64,000 nucleotides of DNA from Megaera polyxenophila. Lineage in GTDB: Bacteria > Pseudomonadota > Alphaproteobacteria > Rickettsiales > Rickettsiaceae. The stretch spans positions 1-64,000 of the forward strand of contig NZ_CP104168.1 of assembly GCF_029982035.1 (NCBI RefSeq). The letters run 5' to 3'. The position numbers and the translations under genes were made by a program. Positions 1 through 10,408 of this stretch are shown one piece after another (positions within the stretch are counted from its first letter, which is position 1; every line of letters starts with the position of its first letter). A model generated the notes under the pieces. The model ran no database searches, was not told where the DNA came from, and was given only the letters and a program-made list of their open reading frames with translations.

Positions 1-10
1 AGTATTTTAT

Positions 11-595
11 GTAGTTAAGTGGGATAGGGTTAACACCCTCGCCTTTAGTCGAACACTTTAGTATTATAAGTTACTAGAGAAGAGGAGATGTAGCTTATGG
101 AATATAGAAAAGGTTCGCACAGTATATATGATCTGAAGTACCATGTAGTATTTTGTACGAAATACAGATACAGAGTTCTAACCGGACAAGTAGCTGATAG
201 AACTAGAGAAATTATTAGAGAAATATGTGCGGCAAATTACATAGACATAGCAAGTGGCAGCATGAGTCCAGATCACATGCATTTACTACTGTCGATACCC
301 CCAAGTATTTCCGTATCAAAGGCAGTACAATACATTAAGGGAAAAAGCAGTCGGAAATTACTGCAAGAATTTGAATTACTGAGAAAACGCTACTGGGGTC
401 AACATCTCTGGGCTAGGGGGTATTTTGTTGTTACGGTTGGTAATGTGAACTCAAATGAAGTGCAAAAATACATAGAGGAACAAGAAATGTATCATAAGAG
501 AGATGATTTTAAAATATCGGAGTTTTAGCGTTTACGCTTTTAATCCGCTTTGCAAGCGTTGACCAAACTACCGGCTTTAGCCGGTAGTAATTGAT
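11..595 (+). mobile_element. IS200-like element, family B (copy 1)
   Basis: It begins GTAGTTAAG directly after TTTAT and ends in AATTGAT. The right end carries a perfect hairpin (ACTACCGGC / GCCGGTAGT). It has no inverted repeats, no target duplication and no tnpB, as expected for IS200-type single-strand transposition. It is a twin of 37754-38338 in the other arm. Confidence 0.9.
97..528 (+). CDS. tnpA: IS200/IS605-family TnpA transposase (family B)
   Basis: This 143-residue Y1 HUH transposase has the metal-binding pair H60-M-H62 and a probable catalytic Tyr125 in the C-terminal helix, within the usual IS200 TnpA length. It would cut and join single-stranded element ends. A GAGGAG ribosome site lies just upstream. 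Seven copies of this family occur in the window, and three of them are frameshifted. Confidence 0.95.
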   Translation: MEYRKGSHSIYDLKYHVVFCTKYRYRVLTGQVADRTREIIREICAANYIDIASGSMSPDHMHLLLSIPPSISVSKAVQYIKGKSSRKLLQEFELLRKRYWGQHLWARGYFVVTVGNVNSNEVQKYIEEQEMYHKRDDFKISEF

Positions 596-678
596 ACTTT
601 TTAAACTATTGGATTTTCTTGACTTTAAGCTACTTGATAATAATTAGTATTCATTATATTTAAATAGGGAGTAATAAT

Positions 679-1159
679 ATGTCTAAAAACAATAATGATA
701 CTTTTGGTAAGACAGATGATGATGCAGTTTCTGTTCTTATAGAGCAAGTAAATCATTTAGCTATTACTGTTTTCTCTCAAACAAAGGTAGTTAAATTTTT
801 AGTTAATGTTCCTATGTATATACCTGCTTCTGATATGGCAGGGATTCATCTGATGAATCTGAGGATGATACATTTACAGAAGATCAATTTAATTTTGATA
901 TAGAAGATAGGTTTTCATTGCCTTATAGAACTTTCAATATTAGGGACAAAGTAAACAAGAATAAGAAAAAGGAAAAATAATAGAAAATAGGGTTGGTAAC
1001 TTAATTTTAGATGATTTAGATTTGCAGTTAGATCCAATTAAGCCTAAAGCTACTGTTTCAAAAACACAAGTTTTTCTTGATTTATTAGAAGACGCAGGTT
1101 TTGAAACAGAGGATAAAGATAATTTAGGTAACATTGGAGTTAGTATAGGGCTTATATAG
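679..1159 (+). pseudogene. Acidic hypothetical protein, frameshifted copy
   Basis: This is the left-arm copy of the intact 160-residue gene at 37189-37671. A GGGAG ribosome site precedes the ATG. The reading frame breaks near 842, where one A is missing from GGAGATTC, and again near 976, where A6 has become A5. I recognise no family. The intact product is acidic in its middle (SSDESEDDTFTED) with a following lysine-rich run. It lies upstream of the LysE and oxidase genes on the same strand, so it may have belonged to their transcript. Confidence 0.8.
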
Positions 1160-1316
1160 ATCTAAGTCTTTGAGTACAAGAAAGAATAATAACCTTTATA
1201 AACAGTTACAAAGCAAAGAAGAAAGCATTATAATGCATAATAAATTTGCTTTTTTCTGGGATATCCATGGACAAATGATAGTGGAAACCCATTAGAACTT
1301 AAGAACCAGAATATAT

Positions 1317-1933
1317 ATGATATATCAGTTTGTAGAACTAGCTGCTGCTTACTTACTAGGAATAATCACTCCAGGCCCATCATTATCATTAATAATTCAA
1401 AATGGAATTATTCACTCTCGAAATGCTAGTTATCAAGCTTGTGCAGGGATTGTTACAGGAATTGCTGTACAGGCTGGTAGTATCTTACTTTGTTTAGACA
1501 TGATAGAAGCTTATCCAATATTTCTTCAAGTGCTAAAAATATTTTGTGCTTTATTCTTAGTTTTTTTAGGAGCAAAATCTATTTTTTTAGCCGATGCGTT
1601 TGATGAAGTTAAAATAAGAAATTCTCTAAGAACAGTTAAGAAAAAAATAATTTCTTCTTAGAGGCCTTTACACTTGAACTCTTGAATCCCTTTGCTTTTA
1701 CCTTTTTTATAAGCGTAATGTCACTTATAATTGAGCCAAACTCATCTTGGTTTTCTCAATTACTATACTGGGTTGAAATAGTTCTATTAGGCACCCTATG
1801 GTTTTATACCGTAGCATTTTTAGCTTCTACAAAAACAATATTCGTTTATGTCGAGAGATTTAGTAAGCTATTACAAATATTAGCTGGCATATTATTTATC
1901 GCTTTCGGTATTAAAATGCTATTATTAGCTTAA
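1317..1933 (+). pseudogene. LysE/RhtB-type amino-acid exporter, frameshifted copy
   Basis: The two ORF halves match the N- and C-terminal parts of the intact 205-residue gene at 36413-37030. They are separated near 1650 by loss of one A from a run of eight. The N-terminus has the family's early glycine/proline segment (GIITPGPSLSLI). A biologically functional left copy is unlikely unless the indel is a sequencing error. Confidence 0.85.
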
Positions 1934-2007
1934 GATTATTAGAAGTACATATTATGATTTATGATATTTCTCCCATTATAACACATTCCAAACTCGTTGA
2001 CAACAGA

Positions 2008-2053
2008 TGCGACAGAACCTCAAACTTTCATCTTCCAGATAAAAGTGGTTGAT
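2008..2053. repeat. IS6-type end joined to IS200-A right-end remnant
   Basis: TGCGACAGAACC (2008-2019) equals the terminal repeat of the IS6-family copies at 41310-42052 and 46531-47801. It is followed by a degenerate copy of the family-A right end, ending GTGGTTGAT at 2053. These are scars of old insertions between the LysE and oxidase genes. The mirror copy is at 36293-36338. Confidence 0.7.
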
Positions 2054-2177
2054 TTTTATATAATTAAAGGTTAAGTCTTAAAAGTAGATAAAAAGACGCT
2101 TAATCTACACAATTTGGTAAAGCGCACTTAGTACGCAAAGCTATTTTATTCCATAATTGTAGAGAATATTTAAATAT

Positions 2178-3787
2178 ATGACACAACAGAATGTTTTACA
2201 TGCCATTCAGGATTTTACTAACGCGTTAGGTATAGATAACGTGACAATATCTAGAGAGCAATGTAACAAATTTGAAAACACGACATTTGCTACTAATCAA
2301 AAAGTACAAGGAGTATTATATCCTAATAGCAAAGAGCAAGTGCAACAATGCATTAATATTGCATACCAATATAACATTAAACTTTATCCCTTGAGTACAG
2401 GACTTAATATAGGATTAGGGGGCACCGTACCTGTAGAGAGCAATAGTTTTATCCTTAATTTAGGAAAAATGAATCAAATTATAGAGTTTAATGAGAGCCT
2501 TGGATATATTACTATAGAATCGGGAGTAACGCAAATTCAAGTAGTAGAATTTCTAAAATCAAAAAACTCTAACTTTATTCTTAGTCCTACTGGGAGTTTG
2601 CCAGAAACTAGCATAATAGGCAACGCCGTTGAAAGAGGAGATACTAGGGGAGCTATTCCTCAAAGAGCAGAAAGTATATGTAATTTAGGTGTTGTATTAC
2701 CCAGTGGTGAGTACATGGAAATAGGTTTCGGTAGGTTTGCTAATGCTAAATGTTCAGGAATAAGTAAATACGGAGTTGGACCTGATTATACTGGGTTATT
2801 TACCCAATCTAATTTTGGAATAGTAGTAAAATTGACTTTGTGGTTGGCGCCTAAAGCTGTAAATTGCGACATCATATTATTTACCATGGAAACTTAATGA
2901 ACAACTTAAAAATTCGATTGATTTATTACATAGATTAAGAATATATAACTTATTCCATTGCGTAGATTTTTTTAATGATTATAAATTTTTAACCGTGTCT
3001 CAGCAATACCCTTGGGAACATAAAGATAATCATGTTGATCTTGAATCTTTTATTTTAGAATGGAGAAAGAAAAGAAGAATAGGACGGTGGAACGGAATAA
3101 TTACAATTCACTCTTTATCCAGCAATCACAATAAATTTATTGTATCCACAATAATAAAATCTCTTAAACCTTATGTAGAAGAAATTATTTGTACTTCATC
3201 CCTAAAATTTAAGATTACTAGCCTATTTAGAAAGCCTATAGAATACATGTTAGGTATAGATCTTTCATTGTTAGATGACTTACGTGAAACAAAATTTGCA
3301 CAAGGCATTCCTAGTAGTTTTGCCTTTAAAAGCTTATATTGGAGAAAAAAATACCTATACCACAAAATTATACTCCCGTAGAAGATAAATGCGGCGTTTT
3401 ATGGCTTGCTATAGCCGTTCCTTTTACCAGTCAAAATATTTTGTTTTGTATAGAAGAAATAAAAAAATACTTAAATTATACGAATTTGAGCCTAATATTT
3501 CATTACTTGGTATAAGTGACAGAATGATTACTATAACCGTTTGTATTATTTACGATCAAGAAATTAGCGAAGAGAACGCTAAAGCAAAAGCATGTCATGA
3601 TCAAATTTTAGAGGTTATGTCAAATAATGGTTATTATCCTAATAGATTAGGAATTCAGTCGATGCAATCTATACCTACATCCTCGTGTTTTTATGACGGT
3701 TTTATGAAGAAAATAAAGCAATTTATTGATCCTAAAGATATAATAGCCCCTGGAAGGTATGATAATAGACATAATTGGCCCAACTAA
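2178..3787 (+). pseudogene. VAO/PCMH-type FAD-linked oxidase, frameshifted copy
   Basis: This is the left-arm copy of the 536-residue gene at 34558-36168. Three indels break it: an extra T near 2893, and A8 to A7 changes near 3350 and 3467. The first fragment keeps the FAD-binding core, with LSTGLNIGLGG and GNAVERG as in vanillyl-alcohol-oxidase relatives. With three disruptions it cannot make a full-length enzyme as written. Confidence 0.87.
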
Positions 3788-3837
3788 ATTTTAATCGGTT
3801 CTGATACTGTCTTAGGTGTCAAGCACTAAATTTGGAA

Positions 3838-3875
3838 TGACATTCTCCTCGCAGCTTGCTGCGAGGAGAATGTCA
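3838..3875. repeat. Perfect 18-bp-arm hairpin
   Basis: GACATTCTCCTCGCAGC is followed by a TT loop and its exact complement, with one more T/A pair outside. It lies about 50 bases after the oxidase stop, with a run of seven T about nine bases downstream. It could end transcription of the LysE-oxidase unit, or be an element end, since an IS256 fragment starts immediately after. The mirror copy is at 34470-34507. Confidence 0.75.
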
Positions 3876-3998
3876 TCAAGTTTTTTTGCTAAAGACGGTA
3901 TGTTAAAGGAGCTGACAAAAAATCTATTTGAAAGAGCTTTACAAGCAGAAATAGACGAGCATCTTGGCTATAGCAAATATGGCAGAGCAGAAACGTAG
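3876..3998 (+). pseudogene. IS256-family transposase, N-terminal fragment
   Basis: About 38 residues match the start of Mutator/IS256 transposases (FFAKDGMLKELTKNLFERAL, then EIDEHLGYSKYG). The gene stops shortly after. The mirror copy is 34347-34469. Separate C-terminal IS256 pieces lie at 10163-10408 and 24184-24358. Confidence 0.75.
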
Positions 3999-4011
3999 AA
4001 CAGTAGGAATG

Positions 4012-4096
4012 GGGTTGTAAATTGTAACTAACTATTGATCCACCTAGAGCAAAAATTGTAATTAAAATTGACCCACCTAAATAAGTAACCATACCT
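4012..4096. repeat. IS21-type terminal segment
   Basis: The segment with TAACTATTGAtCCACC and AAATTGACCCACCTAAATAA recurs at 24356-24440, directly upstream of an IstA remnant, and at 34255-34336. The spaced copies of a TTGACCCACCTA-like motif are typical of IS21 ends. Here it is a solo end without istA or istB. Confidence 0.65.
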
Positions 4097-4164
4097 TTAA
4101 AAGTTAATCTCTCTCGGGTTTAATTCCCTGAAGCTTGCTTCGTTTTAGAAAAGTCTTAATATTT

Positions 4165-4555
4165 CTATATTGTAGAAAGTCAGTATATTCATAAAAGTCA
4201 CAATGTATCGGTTTTAGTATATCACATAGTTGCTCCTGCAAAATTTAGAAAGAAAATATTTGAAGACGAAGAGGTTGAGGAATGGCTAAAAGTGATATGT
4301 CTAGAAATCTAACAAAGATATGAGATAAATTTTTTAGAGATAGGAGTGGATGAAGATCACGTACATTTTTTAGTACAATCAGTACCGATGTATAGACCAA
4401 GCAAAGTAGTGCAAATCATAAAGAGTATAACGGCTAGAGAAATTTTCTTAAAATTTCCGTATTTAAAGAAAAAACTATGGGGCAGTGAGTTTTTGTCTAG
4501 CGAAAACTATAATTACCGGTCGCCGACAATTATAATTACCGAAATTTGGTCATAA
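4165..4555 (+). pseudogene. IS200-family TnpA relic (family C-like)
   Basis: Translation resembles the intact gene at 21487-21936 (YIHKSHNVSVLVYHIV; then DEDHVHFLVQSVP with the HxH pair). It has an in-frame stop after VICLEI, and its C-terminus, including the catalytic tyrosine region, is replaced by an unrelated AT-rich segment. It is an old degraded copy. The mirror copy is 33790-34180, and a further partial copy lies at 26776-26998. Confidence 0.8.
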
Positions 4556-4731
4556 AAAAATCACATTATTTTACATCTATTTTCTCCTCTGTTTTTGTTG
4601 ATTTATGAGAATAATTTTTTGCAATTTTTGCAGCATTGATTCTATAACTTTCTGTATTCAGCTCAAGAATAGTAGCATGATGGGGTTCTTAGCACAAATC
4701 CCCGCCGATAAACCAAAATGCCCTGTATACT

Positions 4732-7700
4732 TTATATCTCTAGGTGTATAAAGGTTGTTTTGAGGTTCTTTTGTAACTGTGCAATTATATCCTCAATATT
4801 TATTGTACTTTTTGCTTGTAGGAATACATATTTGCCGATAAAGTTTATGTGTTCCACCTTACTGGTGAGATGCTGTTTAAATAGTTTATTCCTTCTATAT
4901 TTCCTTGTGCAATGCACTCTGCAAGTAGTTTATCTAGTATAATTGCATTGTATAATATTATAGAGTTTGCTAGTAATCTAGAGCATTGATTCCATACCTC
5001 ATTCTCTAAAATAGTCTGTCCTCTGAACTTTCCACTATGCACTTTTGCTATAGCTTTACGTAGCTGGTGGTAAGACTCAACCCTGTTTAAAGCTTTACGG
5101 ATTTGACTCCGCATTATTTCGTCATCTATAAAATCCAGTAAATAGATACTTTTCAGTATTGAATCATATTCCCAAAGGGCTATTTTAATTCTGCTATATC
5201 TTTTATGAGATGACAACTTACTTATGATTGTAGCTTGTGTTGACTCTTGGATAGCAAGTGATACAAAAATCCTTTGAATATTTTCCCATTCCTCTATTAT
5301 AAGTTTTCTATTGGCGAGTTTAGTAGGTTTGATAAAGCAGTCTTTATAAAAGGCCAAATGTTTCATGCTCCTGAGACTTTTAACTTGTTCTTCTGGATCA
5401 GAAAAATTTGGCATAAATAATTTACTTATGGAATCAAGCACAGCAAAATTGACTCTGTTAATTGAATGCATGTCTCCTGATACCGCGTCTGGCTCCACTT
5501 CAGAAGTATTATTATATATAATATCATAGGTATAATGGCTCTCATGTTCATTAGCGCCAATAATCTTGCAATTGATCGGTACATGGTTGAGCACCATACT
5601 AAAAGGGACAATACCTTTTTTTAAGCCAAAATATTTTGGAGAGTATCTAGATTGCATAGTATCTAGCCTTGTTTCAAACTTTTGACCATCTACTGCAACC
5701 AGTAATTTATTTGGCAAAATGTTCCACGAATTAAAAACTTTCAGACTTGCTATTTTGTTACTGATAATATCGTTAGCTTCTCGTAAATTCTCTAGGCTCA
5801 AAAAGTTTTTTTCTATATTACTCAGAGTACTATAGCTTATATCACAACTTCGCGACATGCGATAAGTACCAAAGCTAAACCCGTTGGCTACAATGCACGC
5901 AATGATTCCTTCGTCATCAGCTTTTTGCTTAGAATAACGTGGTTTGATATGATCAAAAGCTTCACAGAAGTTGGTTTGTTCATTGATAAAATATAGTAAT
6001 TCGCTAATATTGATATTTGGTACCCCAGCAAAGAAATTGTCATCTTTCTCCTCTATAGTAGGATTGATTAAATGCCATTTGTGGTGCGTTTTACTATTCT
6101 TATCAACTTTATCATCTTTAGTCTTGCTTTCTTTTATTTTAATGTAACTGTTTCCTTTACTGGCAATTTTTCTATTCACTTCTAGGATTTTTGTATGAAG
6201 TTTTACCTCTAACTCATCAAGTCTTTGTTCTATATTGACTGCGATATTAGGGTAGTTCAGTTTTTGTATAAGTTCGTCTTTATTTTGCCATACCTTATCA
6301 GAAACAAGATCTGCACTTAAGCTTTTGTATTTGGTACTTTCGTTGCAAAAAATATTTCCTTTATCAATTTCTTTTACAATAGATTGGTATAGATAAAACT
6401 CATATTTATCAGGATGATAAGCATTGATCGTAGTAGCTTTGTCTGAGTTTATTCTTGTTTGTTTTGTACTTTCAGATTTAGCAATACTATCATTTTTTGA
6501 AATGCGTAGATACTTTCTGATATTTTTGGGGATAAATTTATCAGGAAATTTATCTGTAGTTACCTTGTTCAAGGGCAAGTTTTTATCAAACACATCCTTC
6601 AAGAATAATATTGCTGCATTAAATCATCGTCCTTTTTAATACTACAAAACTCTATCGATCTGAATAGCATACGAAGATTAGTCTTGATACGCTTAGCCTT
6701 ATTAACATAGAATTCCCATTTAGCAGACTGAAAATCAAATGTTTGCCCTACAATATATTCTGCTGTTGGTAGATATTGATTTTTAGGCAGAATATCATAC
6801 GCAGTTTGCCAGAAACTTTTATATTCCATTTGTTCTGCATCGCATCCCATAAATTTTAATAAGGTGCTGACTTTGGGTAAAATATTGTTATAATAAATTG
6901 TATGGAGCATGAATTGCTTATTAGCATATTCGTTTGCCTCCTGAATAAAGTTGTTATTATAATAGATCAAACCGGTAACCAAATTGTTGATGACTTCTTT
7001 GTATCTTTGATTAATGTAACATAACAGATAAAGCTTTCTAAGTGGTTTGCTAAGTTGCTCTAATCTGTAAATATTATACTCATCTGCGATACTAGCGTAA
7101 TATCTGATACATTTAGGTGATATTTCAAATTTATCTATTAGCTGTTTAGATAGTTTATAATATTCTAAATACGTAAGAGACTTGGCACATTCTGCTTTGA
7201 GCTCTGTATGTTTAAAGTTTTTCGGTTCTACCCTGAGTGTCGGCAAATTTGTTGCAGACTCTGATTTAGTCATGCCGGATAAAAAGGTGTCAAATTCCTT
7301 TGGTATATTCTCCCGGAGAATGTTTTCTATACGTTTAAACTCTATGCTGATGGATAAGCTGATGATATACTGTAATATGGTGTAACCGGGGGTAGGACAA
7401 TCTGTTTTATTTGAATCTGGGATAGTAATTCCCTAAAAATATCTATATGATTTGCATGGATACGCACTAAAAGTAAAGCCTGTTCAACAAGTTCTTTGCG
7501 TGTTTTGGCGTCAAAAGTTCTATAGTTCAGTAAAGCAAGAATTCTCTTGTTGGTTTCTTCTTTTTTTTGCCTTAAGTAAAATACTTTCATATTTATCCTG
7601 TATGACAAAATATTGAGTCAGTATGTAATCTATGTCCGGTAAAACATCATGGTATTTAAAAGAAAATAACCGTCCTTTTGCTTTAAAATAGCCCAGCTGC

Positions 7701-7873
7701 AATATTGCGTGAACTTTAGAAGGAAGATCAGGAATTTTTTGAATGAGCAGTTTTTCTTGCTTGTTTAAAGAAAAATCAATAATCCTTTTCTCTAACGTAA
7801 ATTGTGGTAAAGAATAAAGATCGCTTATTTCAGCTTCACTTAAAATCTTAATGCGTTTGTAGCCTGTACCCAT
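4732..7873 (-). pseudogene. tnpA: Tn3-family transposase, multiply frameshifted
   Basis: It corresponds to 30471-33613 in the right arm. It shares that copy's C5/G5 frameshift near 7390 and adds three of its own: G3 to G2 near 4860, loss of a T near 6615, and T7 to T8 near 7561. Family motifs remain: first Asp in VAVDGQKFETR, second Asp in SGDMHSINRVN, Glu in LNRVESYHQLRKAI. It would not be translated as one protein. Confidence 0.9.
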
Positions 7874-7944
7874 AAAATCATAATTTTTGTATAAAACATA
7901 ACGGGCGTTAAAATATTGCTATTTTGTAGGTATCTTATATGTTA

Positions 7945-7962
7945 CATAGTATATATACTATG
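7945..7962. promoter_or_regulatory. Palindrome in Tn3 res region
   Basis: CATAGTATATATACTATG is a perfect 18-bp palindrome in the intergenic space between the divergent transposase and resolvase start codons. This is where Tn3-family elements place the res site and their shared promoters. A resolvase subsite is the likeliest role. The mirror copy is 30382-30399. Confidence 0.6.
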
Positions 7963-8008
7963 TATAGTTTTCATATAAAACTAGAGTTAAAACTTAACAG
8001 GCTCTAAA

Positions 8009-8624
8009 ATGACTAAAATTATAGCTTATATTCGTACCTCAACAGATAAACAGGAGCTAAATAATCAAAAACTTGCAATACTAGAATATGCACAAAAAAA
8101 TAATCTCAAGATAAACGAGTTCGTTGAGATTCAAATGTCTTCTAAAAAAACTCCAAAACAGAAGAATAGAAGAAGTTTTAGAAAAACTCTCTAGTACCGA
8201 CATGTTGATTGTAACAGAGCTCAGTAGGTTTGGTAGAAGTACACCTGAAGTCATAGAACTGGTTAATGAACTAGTTGCAAGAAGTATCAGGGTAGTAATT
8301 CTTAAACAGAACCTTGATATCAGCAAGCATGATATGAATTCCAAAGTGACAATTACCTTGTTTGCATTGTTTTCAGATCTTGAACGTGATCTAATAAGCC
8401 AGCGTACTAAAGATGCTCTCGCACTCAAGAAGTCTCAAGGACAAGTATTAGGTAAGCCAGTTGGTACTGTACAAAAAAGTAAGTTTGATAAGGATGCTAA
8501 CAAAATTATTGAACTCTTAGCTCTTGGACTCTCTATAAGAAAAATAGCAAAATTCTTAGGTTACAAGAATCATATTTCACTCAATACTTATGTGAATAAA
8601 AGAAATTTAAAAGATGAGGTTTAA
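8009..8624 (+). pseudogene. tnpR: Serine resolvase, 2-bp deletion copy
   Basis: This is the left-arm version of the intact 205-residue gene at 29718-30335. It lacks two bases (GA) near 8161 and is therefore split. The N-terminus with catalytic serine (YIRTSTDKQ) and the later LSRFGRSTPEV and ERDLISQRTKDAL segments are all present but in two frames. Confidence 0.9.
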
Positions 8625-8747
8625 ACGGATAAAAAACGTGAGTTTTGCAATGGCTTAATTAATATCATGAAAATGGTCTAAGACCTTTATTATAAAAGGC
8701 TTACAGAGTATTACGGTTTATCGGCGGGGATTTGTGCTTAGAACCCC

Positions 8748-9063
8748 ACATTGCTATGACTGCTTCTTTTGAATTGCCGAGTGCTTTTGTTATGCCGAGT
8801 TCATCGGCTATTGCTTTAAGCACGATTATTGCTCCAAAACTTTTACCTTGTATAACTTCTGCACCTTTAATACTAGTAAGAGCCGATAAGTCCGATTTGT
8901 GTTGTAGAGCTAATTTGAATGATGAAATTTCATCGGGGGTTAAAGTACATAAGCTAGCTATGGTTTTCTTTTTAACCTTACCGTTTTCTCGGTAAGAAGT
9001 TCTTAACAAATAGCGTTTATGTGTTTTTCCGCTTCTCATGTATGTTGCAGTGTCTACGTACAT
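8748..9063 (-). pseudogene. IS1634-type transposase, N-terminal fragment
   Basis: It starts MYVDTATYMRSGKTHKRYLL, followed by SYRENGKVKKKTIASL, a pattern typical of IS1634-family N-termini. The gene ends after about 105 residues where the Tn3 transposon begins (8747). The rest of the gene is not on the far side of the transposon. Mirror copy: 29279-29594. Confidence 0.7.
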
Positions 9064-9306
9064 AAATATAGCTCTAAATTTAAACCTATTACATGGTATA
9101 GCAATCACAAAAATTATCTCAAGTAGGAAATTGTGTTTAGCCGTGTCTACGTATATACAACAAACAACTCTCTTTCCTAGGCGAATCCTAACTTACAGCG
9201 ATTTTTTAGGGAAAACTTCCGTTGTATAACTTATGGAGCCTAGTATATCACACTTTTTGTTTAACCGAATGCCATTGTTAAGCTTAGACCCCCAGAATAG
9301 AAATTC

Positions 9307-9335
9307 TTGACAAGTTTAAAAAAGAGAGTTAAATA
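9307..9335 (+). promoter_or_regulatory. Sigma-70-type promoter upstream of SET gene
   Basis: TTGACA (9307-9312) and TAAATA (9330-9335) are separated by 17 bases, close to the sigma-70 consensus. It points toward the SET-domain gene about 150 bases downstream, with no other gene between them. It lies just outside the inverted repeat. Confidence 0.5.
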
Positions 9336-9482
9336 ATAGACTAAGAAGTTGTTTGAAATTTCACACCCATTCTAAAATTTTGAAGGATATAAATAAAGAT
9401 AACAAATTTGCGTTAACGACTTTCATCAACCTCTATTAATCAACCTTAGCTAGAATCAATAAATTAACAAGGGCAACGTTAT

Positions 9483-10178
9483 ATGGTAGATGAAATCTAC
9501 AATACAGCTATAAATAAATTGCAAGAGCAATTCGAGTTAAAAGATGGGAGGATACCATATCTTGCTAAAGTTGAAGTACCATTTTATATAAGAGAATACG
9601 TTAGAGAGGGTGTTATTATATCAAAATCTCCAAAGTTAGGAGGACAACTTCAGGCCGTTTTGAAAAAACCCGTTAAAAAGGGTGATATTATGTTTATTTG
9701 TACTGAGTGGCCTACTATTACAAGAGATCGTTTTAGCATGCAAGTCGACTATTTAAGAAATAAAACATCCTACCATTTACGAAGCAAAGGAAGATTAACA
9801 AGTTTTTTAAACCATCGTTGTAGTTCTTCTAAAGCATTAAACAATGAATTACCTTTACTAATTATAAGAACTATTAGAAATAATGACAAAACTTATAGTA
9901 TAGTGGGATTTGCAAGTTATAGCATTTCCCAAGTCGAAATAAAAGAGAACAGAGGTGTAGAATTAAATTTTGATTACGCTTCCAACGAAATTAATTTGAG
10001 CTATGCAAAAAACTTACAATGTTTATGTGGGTTAAAAAAAGAATATTGTAGAGGCACAATACTTGGTTTTGCAGATTTATCGCTAGAAGAACAGGCTTTT
10101 TTATTAAAAGAAGATATAGTAAGCAATCATGTAAGGAAATATTGGGAATCTTCCGTATTTCCGGCTCTGTCTTTTTAA
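9483..10178 (+). CDS. SET-domain protein (putative lysine methyltransferase)
   Basis: This 231-residue protein shows SET-family landmarks. FLNHRC (residues 108-113) corresponds to the NHSC motif that binds the methyl donor. GVELNFDYA (158-166) corresponds to the GEELTFDY motif with its catalytic Tyr. A post-SET cysteine cluster follows (C180, C182, C189, then RG). The expected reaction is S-adenosylmethionine-dependent protein lysine methylation; the target is unknown. In intracellular bacteria such proteins can be effectors, but no secretion signal is visible. The last few codons (ALSF and stop) lie inside an IS256 terminal repeat that starts at 10163, so the natural C-terminus was probably replaced. 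No strong ribosome site precedes the ATG; the start is the first one upstream of the conserved region. Confidence 0.75.
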   Translation: MVDEIYNTAINKLQEQFELKDGRIPYLAKVEVPFYIREYVREGVIISKSPKLGGQLQAVLKKPVKKGDIMFICTEWPTITRDRFSMQVDYLRNKTSYHLRSKGRLTSFLNHRCSSSKALNNELPLLIIRTIRNNDKTYSIVGFASYSISQVEIKENRGVELNFDYASNEINLSYAKNLQCLCGLKKEYCRGTILGFADLSLEEQAFLLKEDIVSNHVRKYWESSVFPALSF

Positions 10179-10408
10179 GTGTGTAAATTCAAAAATAGGC
10201 ACTTAAATTCTACCCTCAAATTTTATCAAAAAATGGGCCATAGCTTCTCCCAAATTTTGAATGGGCATATTCCATATTCGTGTAATGTAAATCTATTGTC
10301 AAGTATAAAGTCTTAAAAACAGAATCATCACTTGGAAAAACCCTCTTATTATTTGTTACTTTGCGTAATTGGCTATTTAGACCTTCTATCGCATTGGTTG
10401 TATCAATT
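10163..10408 (-). pseudogene. IS256-family transposase, C-terminal fragment and end
   Basis: Reading from 10408 to the stop at 10216 gives TTNAIEGLNSQLRKVTNNKR then VFPSDDSVFKTLYLTI, the classic IS256/Mutator C-terminus. The element end (GGCTCTGTCTTTTTAAGTGTGT) follows and overlaps the SET gene's 3' end. A similar piece is at 24184-24358. Confidence 0.85.

Larger units (their letters stand above)
4682..8747. mobile_element. Tn3-family transposon (left-arm copy)
   Basis: The ends are inverted repeats starting GGGGTTCT(T/A)AGCACAAATC and continuing through CCCGCCGATAAACC, with one mismatch over about 33 bp. Inside are a transposase (minus strand) and a divergently transcribed serine resolvase with a palindrome between them. 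The outer 5-bp flanks (ATGAT / ACATT) do not match, so no target duplication is visible. The right end lies inside an IS1634-type gene. Confidence 0.9.
1..9226. repeat. Left arm of 9.2-kb inverted repeat
   Basis: This arm is the reverse complement of 29116-38348. Base 1 pairs with 38348, and the match stops after the shared GTTGTA at 9226 (29116 on the other arm). It may continue upstream of the window. I traced ten small indels between the arms (net 7 bases shorter here, equal to the 9226/9233 length difference) and one substitution seen at protein level. Nearly all indels are one-base homopolymer changes inside genes. The intervening segment is about 19.9 kb. Confidence 0.93.

Noticed and set aside
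679..903. 74-residue ORF as a separate gene
   Set aside because: Comparison with the intact copy at 37189-37671 shows it is only the first part of a frameshifted gene.
940..1134. Reverse-strand 64-residue ORF
   Set aside because: It is antisense to the acidic hypothetical gene, without a ribosome site; a frame shadow (also 37214-37426).
2178..3787. Three separate proteins in the oxidase region
   Set aside because: They align end to end with one 536-residue protein in the right arm; they are fragments.
8732..9229. Plus-strand ORFs of 87 and 63 residues
   Set aside because: Antisense shadows of the IS1634-type fragment; mirror ORFs appear at 29053-29610.
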